From assembly GCA_037893225.1 (NCBI GenBank), contig JAZGUH010000261.1, forward strand, positions 310,001-374,000: a stretch of DNA of 64,000 bases. The letters are read 5' to 3'. Shown one piece after another: positions 47,290 to 61,500 of the stretch (the first letter of the stretch is position 1; each line of letters starts with the position of its first letter). Source of the DNA: Hippasteria phrygiana (Eukaryota; Echinodermata; Asteroidea; Valvatida; Goniasteridae). The notes under the pieces are model-generated. The model was given only the letters and a program-made list of their open reading frames with translations. It was not told where the DNA came from and ran no database searches. The position numbers and the translations under genes were made by a program.

Positions 47290-49396
47290 TCGCCAGCTTC
47301 AGAGCGTTAGAACTAGTGGAGAAAATTCAAACCTCGCAACAAATTTCTTCCCGTGAACTCTGTGTGCGTTCTCCCGGTTACTGCATTGTGACTGCTTAAC
47401 GTTTGCCAAATTTTCAGATGAACGCCACTCCTTTCCCTGTTCATAATTGAATGGGATATTGACCAAATCCAGTATGTTTTACACGTATGAGTAGCTTAGA
47501 TCTAGCGCAACAATTTGGGAACCATCGCCAGCTTCAGAGCGTTAGAACTTTTCGAGATAATTCAAACCTCGCAAGAAATTTCTTCCCGTGAACTCTGTGT
47601 GCGTTCTCCCGTTTACTGCATTGTGACTGCTTAACGTTTGCCAAATTTTCAGATGAACGCCCCTCATTTCGCTGTTCATAATTGAATGGGATATTAACCA
47701 AATCCAGTAATGTTTACACGTATGGGTAGCTTAGATCTAGCGCAACAATTTGAGACCATCGCCAGCTTCAGAGCGTTAGAACTCGTGGAGAAAATTCAAA
47801 CCTCGCAACAAATTTCTTCCCGTGAACTCTGTGTGCGTTCTCCCGTTTACTGCATTGTGACTGCTTAATGTTTGCCAAATTTTCAGATGAACGCCCCTCC
47901 TTTCCCTGTTCAAAATTGAATGGGATATTGACCAAATCCAGTAATGTTTACACGTATGGGTAGCTTAGATCTAGCGCAACAATTTGAGACCATCGCCAGC
48001 TTCAGAGCGTTAGAACTCGTGGAGAAAATTCAAACCTCGAAACAAATTTCTTCCCGTGAACTCTGTGTGCGTTCTCCCGATTACTGCATTGTGACTGCTT
48101 AACGTTTGCCAAATTTTCAGATGAACGCCCCTCCTTTCCCTGTTCATAATTGAATGGGATATTGACCAAATCCAGTATGTTTTACACGTATGGGTAGCTT
48201 AGATCTAGCGCAACAATTTGAGACCATCGCCAGCTTCAGAGCGTTAGAACTCGTGGAGAAAATTCAAACCTCGCAACAAATTTCTTCCCGTGAACTCTGT
48301 GTGCGTTCTCCCGATTACTGCATTGTGACTGCTTAACGTTTGCCAAATGTTCAGATGAACGCCCATCCTTTCCCTGTTCATAATTGAATGGGATATTGAC
48401 CAAATCAAGTAATTTTTACACGTATATGTAGCTTAGATCTAGCGCAACAATTTGAGACCATCGCCAGCTTCACAGCGTTAGAACTCGTGGAGAAAATTCA
48501 AACCTCGCAACAAATTTCTTCCCGTGAACTCTGTGTGCGTTCTCCCGTTTACTGCATTGTGACTGCTTAACGTTTGCCAAATTTTCAGATGAACGCCCCT
48601 CCTTTCCCTGGTCATAATTGAATGGGATATTAACCAAATCCAGTAATTTGTACACGTATGGGTAGCTTAGATATAGCGCAACAATTTGAGACCATCGCCA
48701 GCTTCACAGCGTTAGAACTCTTCGAGAAAATGCAAACCTCGCAACAAATTTCTTCCCGTGAACTCTGTGTGCGTTCTCCCGATTACTGCATTGTGACTGC
48801 TTAACGTTTGCCAAATGTTCAGATGAACGCCCCTCCTTTCCCTGTTCATAATTGAATGGGATATTGACCAAATCAAGTAATTTTTACACGTATATGTAGC
48901 TTAGATCTAGCGCAACAATTTGAGACCATCGCCAGCTTCACAGCGTTAGAACTCGTGGAGAAAATTCAAACCTCGCAACAAATTTCTTCCCGTGAACTCT
49001 GTGTGCGTTCTCCCGTTTACTGCATTGTGACTGCTTAACGTTTGCCAAATTTTCAGATGAATGCCCCTCCTTTCCCTGTTCATAATTGAATGGGATATTA
49101 ACCAAATCCAGTACTTTTTACACGTATGGGTAGCTTAGATATAGCGCAACAATTTGAGACCATCGCCAGCTTCACAGCGTTAGAACTCTTCGAGAAAATG
49201 CAAACCTCGCAACAAATTTCTTCCCGTGAACTCTGTGTGCGTTCTCCCGTTTACTGCATTGTGACTGCTTAACGTTTGCCAAATTTTCAGATGAACGCCC
49301 CTCATTTCGCTGTTCATAATTGAATGGGATATTGACCAAATCCAGTAATGTTTACACGTATGGGTAGCTTAGATCTAGCGCAACAATTTGAGACCA
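47290..49396 (+). repeat. 9-mer sub-repeat 1 of the 25-mer (2,107 bp)
   Basis: 47290 (cccggtta, gccactcc, tatgagtag, gggaacc), 47525 (chimeric divergent monomer), 47759 (taatgttt, ttcaaaatt), 47993 (cctcgaaac, cccgatt), 48227 (gcccatcc), 48461 (ctggtcataatt, gtaatttgtac, agatatag), 48695 (aaaatgc, cccgatt), 48929 (gaatgccc, gtactttttac), 49163 (aaaatgc, catttcgctg). The unit repeats at 49397. Confidence 0.9.
47525..47758 (+). repeat. Chimeric monomer: divergent 5' part, catttcgctg-type 3' part
   Basis: The 5' part (cttttcgagataattc, caagaaattt) matches the divergent monomers at 37226, 39333 and 41674. From about position 60 it reverts to ttcccgtg, tgtgtgcg and cccgttt, and ends with catttcgctg, attaacc and gtaatgttt. 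In the 10-mer, the divergent monomer is directly followed by a catttcgctg monomer, so joining the two at matching positions and losing 234 bp would produce this form. Copies: 49632, 53377, 55484, 59229. Confidence 0.85.
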
Positions 49397-51503
49397 TCGC
49401 CAGCTTCAGAGCGTTAGAACTAGTGGAGAAAATTCAAACCTCGCAACAAATTTCTTCCCGTGAACTCTGTGTGCGTTCTCCCGGTTACTGCATTGTGACT
49501 GCTTAACGTTTGCCAAATTTTCAGATGAACGCCACTCCTTTCCCTGTTCATAATTGAATGGGATATTGACCAAATCCAGTATGTTTTACACGTATGAGTA
49601 GCTTAGATCTAGCGCAACAATTTGGGAACCATCGCCAGCTTCAGAGCGTTAGAACTTTTCGAGATAATTCAAACCTCGCAAGAAATTTCTTCCCGTGAAC
49701 TCTGTGTGCGTTCTCCCGTTTACTGCATTGTGACTGCTTAACGTTTGCCAAATTTTCAGATGAACGCCCCTCATTTCGCTGTTCATAATTGAATGGGATA
49801 TTAACCAAATCCAGTAATGTTTACACGTATGGGTAGCTTAGATCTAGCGCAACAATTTGAGACCATCGCCAGCTTCAGAGCGTTAGAACTCGTGGAGAAA
49901 ATTCAAACCTCGCAACAAATTTCTTCCCGTGAACTCTGTGTGCGTTCTCCCGTTTACTGCATTGTGACTGCTTAATGTTTGCCAAATTTTCAGATGAACG
50001 CCCCTCCTTTCCCTGTTCAAAATTGAATGGGATATTGACCAAATCCAGTAATGTTTACACGTATGGGTAGCTTAGATCTAGCGCAACAATTTGAGACCAT
50101 CGCCAGCTTCAGAGCGTTAGAACTCGTGGAGAAAATTCAAACCTCGAAACAAATTTCTTCCCGTGAACTCTGTGTGCGTTCTCCCGATTACTGCATTGTG
50201 ACTGCTTAACGTTTGCCAAATTTTCAGATGAACGCCCCTCCTTTCCCTGTTCATAATTGAATGGGATATTGACCAAATCCAGTATGTTTTACACGTATGG
50301 GTAGCTTAGATCTAGCGCAACAATTTGAGACCATCGCCAGCTTCAGAGCGTTAGAACTCGTGGAGAAAATTCAAACCTCGCAACAAATTTCTTCCCGTGA
50401 ACTCTGTGTGCGTTCTCCCGATTACTGCATTGTGACTGCTTAACGTTTGCCAAATGTTCAGATGAACGCCCATCCTTTCCCTGTTCATAATTGAATGGGA
50501 TATTGACCAAATCAAGTAATTTTTACACGTATATGTAGCTTAGATCTAGCGCAACAATTTGAGACCATCGCCAGCTTCACAGCGTTAGAACTCGTGGAGA
50601 AAATTCAAACCTCGCAACAAATTTCTTCCCGTGAACTCTGTGTGCGTTCTCCCGTTTACTGCATTGTGACTGCTTAACGTTTGCCAAATTTTCAGATGAA
50701 CGCCCCTCCTTTCCCTGGTCATAATTGAATGGGATATTAACCAAATCCAGTAATTTGTACACGTATGGGTAGCTTAGATATAGCGCAACAATTTGAGACC
50801 ATCGCCAGCTTCACAGCGTTAGAACTCTTCGAGAAAATGCAAACCTCGCAACAAATTTCTTCCCGTGAACTCTGTGTGCGTTCTCCCGATTACTGCATTG
50901 TGACTGCTTAACGTTTGCCAAATGTTCAGATGAACGCCCCTCCTTTCCCTGTTCATAATTGAATGGGATATTGACCAAATCAAGTAATGTTTACACGTAT
51001 ATGTAGCTTAGATCTAGCGCAACAATTTGAGACCATCGCCAGCTTCACAGCGTTAGAACTCGTGGAGAAAATTCAAACCTCGCAACAAATTTCTTCCCGT
51101 GAACTCTGTGTGCGTTCTCCCGTTTACTGCATTGTGACTGCTTAACGTTTGCCAAATTTTCAGATGAATGCCCCTCCTTTCCCTGTTCATAATTGAATGG
51201 GATATTAACCAAATCCAGTACTTTTTACACGTATGGGTAGCTTAGATATAGCGCAACAATTTGAGACCATCGCCAGCTTCACAGCGTTAGAACTCTTCGA
51301 GAAAATGCAAACCTCGCAACAAATTTCTTCCCGTGAACTCTGTGTGCGTTCTCCCGTTTACTGCATTGTGACTGCTTAACGTTTGCCAAATTTTCAGATG
51401 AACGCCCCTCATTTCGCTGTTCATAATTGAATGGGATATTGACCAAATCCAGTAATGTTTACACGTATGGGTAGCTTAGATCTAGCGCAACAATTTGAGA
51501 CCA
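49397..51503 (+). repeat. 9-mer sub-repeat 2 of the 25-mer (2,107 bp)
   Basis: Same nine types in the same order as 47290-49396. One private change noticed: caagtaatgttt with tatatgtag near 50990 in the 50802 monomer, where the matching monomers at 48695, 54546 and 56654 read caagtaattttt. Confidence 0.9.
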
Positions 51504-52673
51504 TCGCCAGCTTCAGAGCGTTAGAACTCGTGGAGAAAATTCAAACCTCGGAACAAATTTCTTCCCGTGAACTCTGTGTGCGTTCTCCCGTTTACTGCAT
51601 TGTGACTGCTTAACGTTTGCCAAATTTTCAGATGAACACCCCTCCTTTCCCTGTTCATAATTGAATGGGATATTGACCAAATCAAGTAATGTTTACACGT
51701 ATGGGTAGCTTAGATCTAGCGCAACAATTTGAGACCATCGCCAGCTTCAGAGCGTTAGAACTAGTGGAGAAAATTCAAACCTCGCAACAAATTTCTTCCC
51801 GTGAACTCTGTGTGCGTTCTCCCGTTTACTGCATTGTGACTGCTTAACGTTTGCCAAATTTTCAGATGAACGCCCCTCATTTCCCTGTTCATAATTGAAT
51901 GGGATATTGACCAAATCCAGTAATTTGTACAAGTAAGGGTAGCTTAGATCTAGCGCAACAATTTGAGACCATCGCCAGCTTCACAGCGTTAGAACTCTTC
52001 GAGAAAATGCAAACCTCGCAACAAATTTCTTCCCGTGAACTCTGTGTGCGTTCTCCCGATTACTGCATTGTGACTGCTTAACGTTTGCCAAATTTTCAGA
52101 TGAACGCCCCTCCTTTCCCTGTTCATAATTGAATGGGATATTGACCAAATCCAGTATGTTTTACACGTATGGGTAGCTTAGATCTAGCGCAACAATTTGA
52201 GACCATCGCCAGCTTCAGAGCGTTAGAACTCGTGGAGAAAATTCAAACCTCGCAACAAATTTCTTCCCGTGAACTCTGTGTGCGTTCTCCCGATTACTGC
52301 ATTGTGACTGCTTAACGTTTGCCAAATGTTCAGATGAACGCCCCTCCTTTCCCTGTTCATAATTGAATGGGATATTGACCAAATCAAGTAATTTTTACAC
52401 GTATATGTAGCTTAGATCTAGCGCAACAATTTGAGACCATCGCCAGCTTCAGAGCGTTAGAACTCGTGGAGAAAATTCAAACCTCGCAACAAATTTCTTC
52501 CCGTGAACTCTGTGTGCGTTCTCCCGATTACTGCATTGTGACTGCTTAACGTTTGCCAAATGTTCAGATGAACGCCCCTCCTTTCCCTGTTCATAATTGA
52601 ATGGGATATTGACCAAATCAAGTAATTTTTACACGTATATGTAGCTTAGATCTAGCGCAACAATTTGAGACCA

Positions 52674-55600
52674 TCGCCAGCTTCAGAGCGTTAGAACTAG
52701 TGGAGAAAATTCAAACCTCGCAACAAATTTCTTCCCGTGAACTCTGTGTGCGTTCTCCCGTTTACTGCATTGTGACTGCTTAACGTTTGCCAAATTTTCA
52801 GATGAACGCCCCTCATTTCCCTGTTCATAATTGAATGGGATATTGACCAAATCCAGTATGTTTTACACGTATGGATAGCTTAGATCTAGCGCAACAATTT
52901 GAGACCATCGCCAGCTTCAGAGCGTTAGAACTAGTGGAGAAAATTCAAACCTCGCAACAAATTTCTTCCCGTGAACTCTGTGTGCGTTCTCCCGTTTACT
53001 GCATTGTGACTGCTTAACGTTTGCCAAATTTTCAGATGAACGCCCCTCCTTTCCCTGTTCATAATTGAATGGGATATTGACCAAATCAAGTAACGTTTAC
53101 ACGTATGGGTAGCTTAGATCTAGCGCAACAATTTGAGACCATCGCCAGCTTCAGAGCGTTAGAACTAGTGGAGAAAATTCAAACCTCGCAACAAATTTCT
53201 TCCCGTGAACTCTGTGTGCGTTCTCCCGGTTACTGCATTGTGACTGCTTAACGTTTGCCAAATTTTCAGATGAACGCCACTCCTTTCCCTGTTCATAATT
53301 GAATGGGATATTGACCAAATCCAGTATGTTTTACACGTATGAGTAGCTTAGATCTAGCGCAACAATTTGGGAACCATCGCCAGCTTCAGAGCGTTAGAAC
53401 TTTTCGAGATAATTCAAACCTCGCAAGAAATTTCTTCCCGTGAACTCTGTGTGCGTTCTCCCGTTTACTGCATTGTGACTGCTTAACGTTTGCCAAATTT
53501 TCAGATGAACGCCCCTCATTTCGCTGTTCATAATTGAATGGGATATTAACCAAATCCAGTAATGTTTACACGTATGGGTAGCTTAGATCTAGCGCAACAA
53601 TTTGAGACCATCGCCAGCTTCAGAGCGTTAGAACTCGTGGAGAAAATTCAAACCTCGCAACAAATTTCTTCCCGTGAACTCTGTGTGCGTTCTCCCGTTT
53701 ACTGCATTGTGACTGCTTAATGTTTGCCAAATTTTCAGATGAACGCCCCTCCTTTCCCTGTTCAAAATTGAATGGGATATTGACCAAATCCAGTAATGTT
53801 TACACGTATGGGTAGCTTAGATCTAGCGCAACAATTTGAGACCATCGCCAGCTTCAGAGCGTTAGAACTCGTGGAGAAAATTCAAACCTCGAAACAAATT
53901 TCTTCCCGTGAACTCTGTGTGCGTTCTCCCGATTACTGCATTGTGACTGCTTAACGTTTGCCAAATTTTCAGATGAACGCCCCTCCTTTCCCTGTTCATA
54001 ATTGAATGGGATATTGACCAAATCCAGTATGTTTTACACGTATGGGTAGCTTAGATCTAGCGCAACAATTTGAGACCATCGCCAGCTTCAGAGCGTTAGA
54101 ACTCGTGGAGAAAATTCAAACCTCGCAACAAATTTCTTCCCGTGAACTCTGTGTGCGTTCTCCCGATTACTGCATTGTGACTGCTTAACGTTTGCCAAAT
54201 GTTCAGATGAACGCCCATCCTTTCCCTGTTCATAATTGAATGGGATATTGACCAAATCAAGTAATTTGTACACGTATATGTAGCTTAGATCTAGCGCAAC
54301 AATTTGAGACCATCGCCAGCTTCACAGCGTTAGAACTCGTGGAGAAAATTCAAACCTCGCAACAAATTTCTTCCCGTGAACTCTGTGTGCGTTCTCCCGT
54401 TTACTGCATTGTGACTGCTTAACGTTTGCCAAATTTTCAGATGAACGCCCCTCCTTTCCCTGGTCATAATTGAATGGGATATTAACCAAATCCAGTAATT
54501 TGTACACGTATGGGTAGCTTAGATATAGCGCAACAATTTGAGACCATCGCCAGCTTCACAGCGTTAGAACTCTTCGAGAAAATGCAAACCTCGCAACAAA
54601 TTTCTTCCCGTGAACTCTGTGTGCGTTCTCCCGATTACTGCATTGTGACTGCTTAACGTTTGCCAAATGTTCAGATGAACGCCCCTCCTTTCCCTGTTCA
54701 TAATTGAATGGGATATTGACCAAATCAAGTAATTTTTACACGTATATGTAGCTTAGATCTAGCGCAACAATTTGAGACCATCGCCAGCTTCACAGCGTTA
54801 GAACTCGTGGAGAAAATTCAAACCTCGCAACAAATTTCTTCCCGTGAACTCTGTGTGCGTTCTCCCGTTTACTGCATTGTGACTGCTTAACGTTTGCCAA
54901 ATTTTCAGATGAATGCCCCTCCTTTCCCTGTTCATAATTGAATGGGATATTAACCAAATCCAGTACTTTTTACACGTATGGGTAGCTTAGATATAGCGCA
55001 ACAATTTGAGACCATCGCCAGCTTCACAGCGTTAGAACTCTTCGAGAAAATGCAAACCTCGCAACAAATTTCTTCCCGTGAACTCTGTGTGCGTTCTCCC
55101 GTTTACTGCATTGTGACTGCTTAACGTTTGCCAAATTTTCAGATGAACGCCCCTCATTTCGCTGTTCATAATTGAATGGGATATTGACCAAATCCAGTAA
55201 TGTTTACACGTATGGGTAGCTTAGATCTAGCGCAACAATTTGAGACCATCGCCAGCTTCAGAGCGTTAGAACTAGTGGAGAAAATTCAAACCTCGCAACA
55301 AATTTCTTCCCGTGAACTCTGTGTGCGTTCTCCCGGTTACTGCATTGTGACTGCTTAACGTTTGCCAAATTTTCAGATGAACGCCACTCCTTTCCCTGTT
55401 CATAATTGAATGGGATATTGACCAAATCCAGTATGTTTTACACGTATGAGTAGCTTAGATCTAGCGCAACAATTTGGGAACCATCGCCAGCTTCAGAGCG
55501 TTAGAACTTTTCGAGATAATTCAAACCTCGCAAGAAATTTCTTCCCGTGAACTCTGTGTGCGTTCTCCCGTTTACTGCATTGTGACTGCTTAACGTTTGC

Positions 55601-58525
55601 CAAATTTTCAGATGAACGCCCCTCATTTCGCTGTTCATAATTGAATGGGATATTAACCAAATCCAGTAATGTTTACACGTATGGGTAGCTTAGATCTAGC
55701 GCAACAATTTGAGACCATCGCCAGCTTCAGAGCGTTAGAACTCGTGGAGAAAATTCAAACCTCGCAACAAATTTCTTCCCGTGAACTCTGTGTGCGTTCT
55801 CCCGTTTACTGCATTGTGACTGCTTAATGTTTGCCAAATTTTCAGATGAACGCCCCTCCTTTCCCTGTTCAAAATTGAATGGGATATTGACCAAATCCAG
55901 TAATGTTTACACGTATGGGTAGCTTAGATCTAGCGCAACAATTTGAGACCATCGCCAGCTTCAGAGCGTTAGAACTCGTGGAGAAAATTCAAACCTCGAA
56001 ACAAATTTCTTCCCGTGAACTCTGTGTGCGTTCTCCCGATTACTGCATTGTGACTGCTTAACGTTTGCCAAATTTTCAGATGAACGCCCCTCCTTTCCCT
56101 GTTCATAATTGAATGGGATATTGACCAAATCCAGTATGTTTTACACGTATGGGTAGCTTAGATCTAGCGCAACAATTTGAGACCATCGCCAGCTTCAGAG
56201 CGTTAGAACTCGTGGAGAAAATTCAAACCTCGCAACAAATTTCTTCCCGTGAACTCTGTGTGCGTTCTCCCGATTACTGCATTGTGACTGCTTAACGTTT
56301 GCCAAATGTTCAGATGAACGCCCATCCTTTCCCTGTTCATAATTGAATGGGATATTGACCAAATCAAGTAATTTTTACACGTATATGTAGCTTAGATCTA
56401 GCGCAACAATTTGAGACCATCGCCAGCTTCACAGCGTTAGAACTCGTGGAGAAAATTCAAACCTCGCAACAAATTTCTTCCCGTGAACTCTGTGTGCGTT
56501 CTCCCGTTTACTGCATTGTGACTGCTTAACGTTTGCCAAATTTTCAGATGAACGCCCCTCCTTTCCCTGGTCATAATTGAATGGGATATTAACCAAATCC
56601 AGTAATTTGTACACGTATGGGTAGCTTAGATATAGCGCAACAATTTGAGACCATCGCCAGCTTCACAGCGTTAGAACTCTTCGAGAAAATGCAAACCTCG
56701 CAACAAATTTCTTCCCGTGAACTCTGTGTGCGTTCTCCCGATTACTGCATTGTGACTGCTTAACGTTTGCCAAATGTTCAGATGAACGCCCCTCCTTTCC
56801 CTGTTCATAATTGAATGGGATATTGACCAAATCAAGTAATTTTTACACGTATATGTAGCTTAGATCTAGCGCAACAATTTGAGACCATCGCCAGCTTCAC
56901 AGCGTTAGAACTCGTGGAGAAAATTCAAACCTCGCAACAAATTTCTTCCCGTGAACTCTGTGTGCGTTCTCCCGTTTACTGCATTGTGACTGCTTAACGT
57001 TTGCCAAATTTTCAGATGAATGCCCCTCCTTTCCCTGTTCATAATTGAATGGGATATTAACCAAATCCAGTACTTTTTACACGTATGGGTAGCTTAGATA
57101 TAGCGCAACAATTTGAGACCATCGCCAGCTTCACAGCGTTAGAACTCTTCGAGAAAATGCAAACCTCGCAACAAATTTCTTCCCGTGAACTCTGTGTGCG
57201 TTCTCCCGTTTACTGCATTGTGACTGCTTAACGTTTGCCAAATTTTCAGATGAACGCCCCTCATTTCGCTGTTCATAATTGAATGGGATATTGACCAAAT
57301 CCAGTAATGTTTACACGTATGGGTAGCTTAGATCTAGCGCAACAATTTGAGACCATCGCCAGCTTCAGAGCGTTAGAACTCGTGGAGAAAATTCAAACCT
57401 CGGAACAAATTTCTTCCCGTGAACTCTGTGTGCGTTCTCCCGTTTACTGCATTGTGACTGCTTAACGTTTGCCAAATTTTCAGATGAACACCCCTCCTTT
57501 CCCTGTTCATAATTGAATGGGATATTGACCAAATCAAGTAATGTTTACACGTATGGGTAGCTTAGATCTAGCGCAACAATTTGAGACCATCGCCAGCTTC
57601 AGAGCGTTAGAACTAGTGGAGAAAATTCAAACCTCGCAACAAATTTCTTCCCGTGAACTCTGTGTGCGTTCTCCCGTTTACTGCATTGTGACTGCTTAAC
57701 GTTTGCCAAATTTTCAGATGAACGCCCCTCATTTCCCTGTTCATAATTGAATGGGATATTGACCAAATCCAGTAATTTGTACAAGTAAGGGTAGCTTAGA
57801 TCTAGCGCAACAATTTGAGACCATCGCCAGCTTCACAGCGTTAGAACTCTTCGAGAAAATGCAAACCTCGCAACAAATTTCTTCCCGTGAACTCTGTGTG
57901 CGTTCTCCCGATTACTGCATTGTGACTGCTTAACGTTTGCCAAATTTTCAGATGAACGCCCCTCCTTTCCCTGTTCATAATTGAATGGGATATTGACCAA
58001 ATCCAGTATGTTTTACACGTATGGGTAGCTTAGATCTAGCGCAACAATTTGAGACCATCGCCAGCTTCAGAGCGTTAGAACTCGTGGAGAAAATTCAAAC
58101 CTCGCAACAAATTTCTTCCCGTGAACTCTGTGTGCGTTCTCCCGATTACTGCATTGTGACTGCTTAACGTTTGCCAAATGTTCAGATGAACGCCCCTCCT
58201 TTCCCTGTTCATAATTGAATGGGATATTGACCAAATCAAGTAATTTTTACACGTATATGTAGCTTAGATCTAGCGCAACAATTTGAGACCATCGCCAGCT
58301 TCAGAGCGTTAGAACTCGTGGAGAAAATTCAAACCTCGCAACAAATTTCTTCCCGTGAACTCTGTGTGCGTTCTCCCGATTACTGCATTGTGACTGCTTA
58401 ACGTTTGCCAAATGTTCAGATGAACGCCCCTCCTTTCCCTGTTCATAATTGAATGGGATATTGACCAAATCAAGTAATTTTTACACGTATATGTAGCTTA
58501 GATCTAGCGCAACAATTTGAGACCA
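52674..58525 (+). repeat. 25-mer HOR copy 2 (5,852 bp)
   Basis: Matches copy 1 monomer for monomer, with 9-mers at 53142-55248 and 55249-57355 and the closing five monomers at 57356-58525. One private change noticed: gtaatttgtac in the 54079 monomer (copy 1 has gtaatttttac at 48227), which also extends a chance minus-strand open frame. Confidence 0.92.
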
Positions 58526-61500
58526 TCGCCAGCTTCAGAGCGTTAGAACTAGTGGAGAAAATTCAAACCTCGCAACAAATTTCTTCCCGTGAACTCTGTG
58601 TGCGTTCTCCCGTTTACTGCATTGTGACTGCTTAACGTTTGCCAAATTTTCAGATGAACGCCCCTCATTTCCCTGTTCATAATTGAATGGGATATTGACC
58701 AAATCCAGTATGTTTTACACGTATGGATAGCTTAGATCTAGCGCAACAATTTGAGACCATCGCCAGCTTCAGAGCGTTAGAACTAGTGGAGAAAATTCAA
58801 ACCTCGCAACAAATTTCTTCCCGTGAACTCTGTGTGCGTTCTCCCGTTTACTGCATTGTGACTGCTTAACGTTTGCCAAATTTTCAGATGAACGCCCCTC
58901 CTTTCCCTGTTCATAATTGAATGGGATATTGACCAAATCAAGTAATGTTTACACGTATGGGTAGCTTAGATCTAGCGCAACAATTTGAGACCATCGCCAG
59001 CTTCAGAGCGTTAGAACTAGTGGAGAAAATTCAAACCTCGCAACAAATTTCTTCCCGTGAACTCTGTGTGCGTTCTCCCGGTTACTGCATTGTGACTGCT
59101 TAACGTTTGCCAAATTTTCAGATGAACGCCACTCCTTTCCCTGTTCATAATTGAATGGGATATTGACCAAATCCAGTATGTTTTACACGTATGAGTAGCT
59201 TAGATCTAGCGCAACAATTTGGGAACCATCGCCAGCTTCAGAGCGTTAGAACTTTTCGAGATAATTCAAACCTCGCAAGAAATTTCTTCCCGTGAACTCT
59301 GTGTGCGTTCTCCCGTTTACTGCATTGTGACTGCTTAACGTTTGCCAAATTTTCAGATGAACGCCCCTCATTTCGCTGTTCATAATTGAATGGGATATTA
59401 ACCAAATCCAGTAATGTTTACACGTATGGGTAGCTTAGATCTAGCGCAACAATTTGAGACCATCGCCAGCTTCAGAGCGTTAGAACTCGTGGAGAAAATT
59501 CAAACCTCGCAACAAATTTCTTCCCGTGAACTCTGTGTGCGTTCTCCCGTTTACTGCATTGTGACTGCTTAATGTTTGCCAAATTTTCAGATGAACGCCC
59601 CTCCTTTCCCTGTTCAAAATTGAATGGGATATTGACCAAATCCAGTAATGTTTACACGTATGGGTAGCTTAGATCTAGCGCAACAATTTGAGACCATCGC
59701 CAGCTTCAGAGCGTTAGAACTCGTGGAGAAAATTCAAACCTCGAAACAAATTTCTTCCCGTGAACTCTGTGTGCGTTCTCCCGATTACTGCATTGTGACT
59801 GCTTAACGTTTGCCAAATTTTCAGATGAACGCCCCTCCTTTCCCTGTTCATAATTGAATGGGATATTGACCAAATCCAGTATGTTTTACACGTATGGGTA
59901 GCTTAGATCTAGCGCAACAATTTGAGACCATCGCCAGCTTCAGAGCGTTAGAACTCGTGGAGAAAATTCAAACCTCGCAACAAATTTCTTCCCGTGAACT
60001 CTGTGTGCGTTCTCCCGATTACTGCATTGTGACTGCTTAACGTTTGCCAAATGTTCAGATGAACGCCCATCCTTTCCCTGTTCATAATTGAATGGGATAT
60101 TGACCAAATCAAGTAATTTTTACACGTATATGTAGCTTAGATCTAGCGCAACAATTTGAGACCATCGCCAGCTTCACAGCGTTAGAACTCGTGGAGAAAA
60201 TTCAAACCTCGCAACAAATTTCTTCCCGTGAACTCTGTGTGCGTTCTCCCGTTTACTGCATTGTGACTGCTTAACGTTTGCCAAATTTTCAGATGAACGC
60301 CCCTCCTTTCCCTGGTCATAATTGAATGGGATATTAACCAAATCCAGTAATTTGTACACGTATGGGTAGCTTAGATATAGCGCAACAATTTGAGACCATC
60401 GCCAGCTTCACAGCGTTAGAACTCTTCGAGAAAATGCAAACCTCGCAACAAATTTCTTCCCGTGAACTCTGTGTGCGTTCTCCCGTTTACTGCATTGTGA
60501 CTGCTTAACGTTTGCCAAATTTTCAGATGAACGCCCCTCATTTCGCTGTTCATAATTGAATGGGATATTGACCAAATCCAGTAATGTTTACACGTATGGG
60601 TAGCTTAGATCTAGCGCAACAATTTGAGACCATCGCCAGCTTCAGAGCGTTAGAACTCGTGGAGAAAATTCAAACCTCGGAACAAATTTCTTCCCGTGAA
60701 CTCTGTGTGCGTTCTCCCGTTTACTGCATTGTGACTGCTTAACGTTTGCCAAATTTTCAGATGAACACCCCTCCTTTCCCTGTTCATAATTGAATGGGAT
60801 ATTGACCAAATCAAGTAATGTTTACACGTATGGGTAGCTTAGATCTAGCGCAACAATTTGAGACCATCGCCAGCTTCAGAGCGTTAGAACTAGTGGAGAA
60901 AATTCAAACCTCGCAACAAATTTCTTCCCGTGAACTCTGTGTGCGTTCTCCCGTTTACTGCATTGTGACTGCTTAACGTTTGCCAAATTTTCAGATGAAC
61001 GCCCCTCATTTCCCTGTTCATAATTGAATGGGATATTGACCAAATCCAGTAATTTGTACAAGTAAGGGTAGCTTAGATCTAGCGCAACAATTTGAGACCA
61101 TCGCCAGCTTCACAGCGTTAGAACTCGTGGAGAAAATTCAAACCTCGAAACAAATGTCTTCCCGTGAACTCTGTGTGCGTTCTCCCGATTACTGCATTGT
61201 GACTGCTTAACGTTTGCCAAATTTTCAGATGAACGCCCCTCCTTTCCCTGTTCATAATTGAATGGGATATTGACCAAATCCAGTATGTTTTACACGTATG
61301 GGTAGCTTAGATCTAGCGCAACAATTTGAGACCATCGCCAGCTTCAGAGCGTTAGAACTCGTGGAGAAAATTCAAACCTCGCAACAAATTTCTTCCCGTG
61401 AACTCTGTGTGCGTTCTCCCGATTACTGCATTGTGACTGCTTAACGTTTGCCAAATGTTCAGATGAACGCCCATCCTTTCCCTGTTCATAATTGAATGGG

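Larger units (their letters stand above)
46822..52673 (+). repeat. 25-mer HOR copy 1 (5,852 bp)
   Basis: Starts with 46822 (ctagtgg, catttccctg, tatggatag) and 47056 (caagtaacgttt). Two tandem 9-mers follow (47290-49396, 49397-51503), then five monomers: 51504 (cctcggaac), 51738 (gtacaagtaagggtag), 51972, 52206 and 52440. The distinctive atggatag lies at 47019, 52871 and 58723, giving a period of 5,852 bp (25 x 234 + 2; the two added bases are the gggaacc insertions). Confidence 0.92.
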
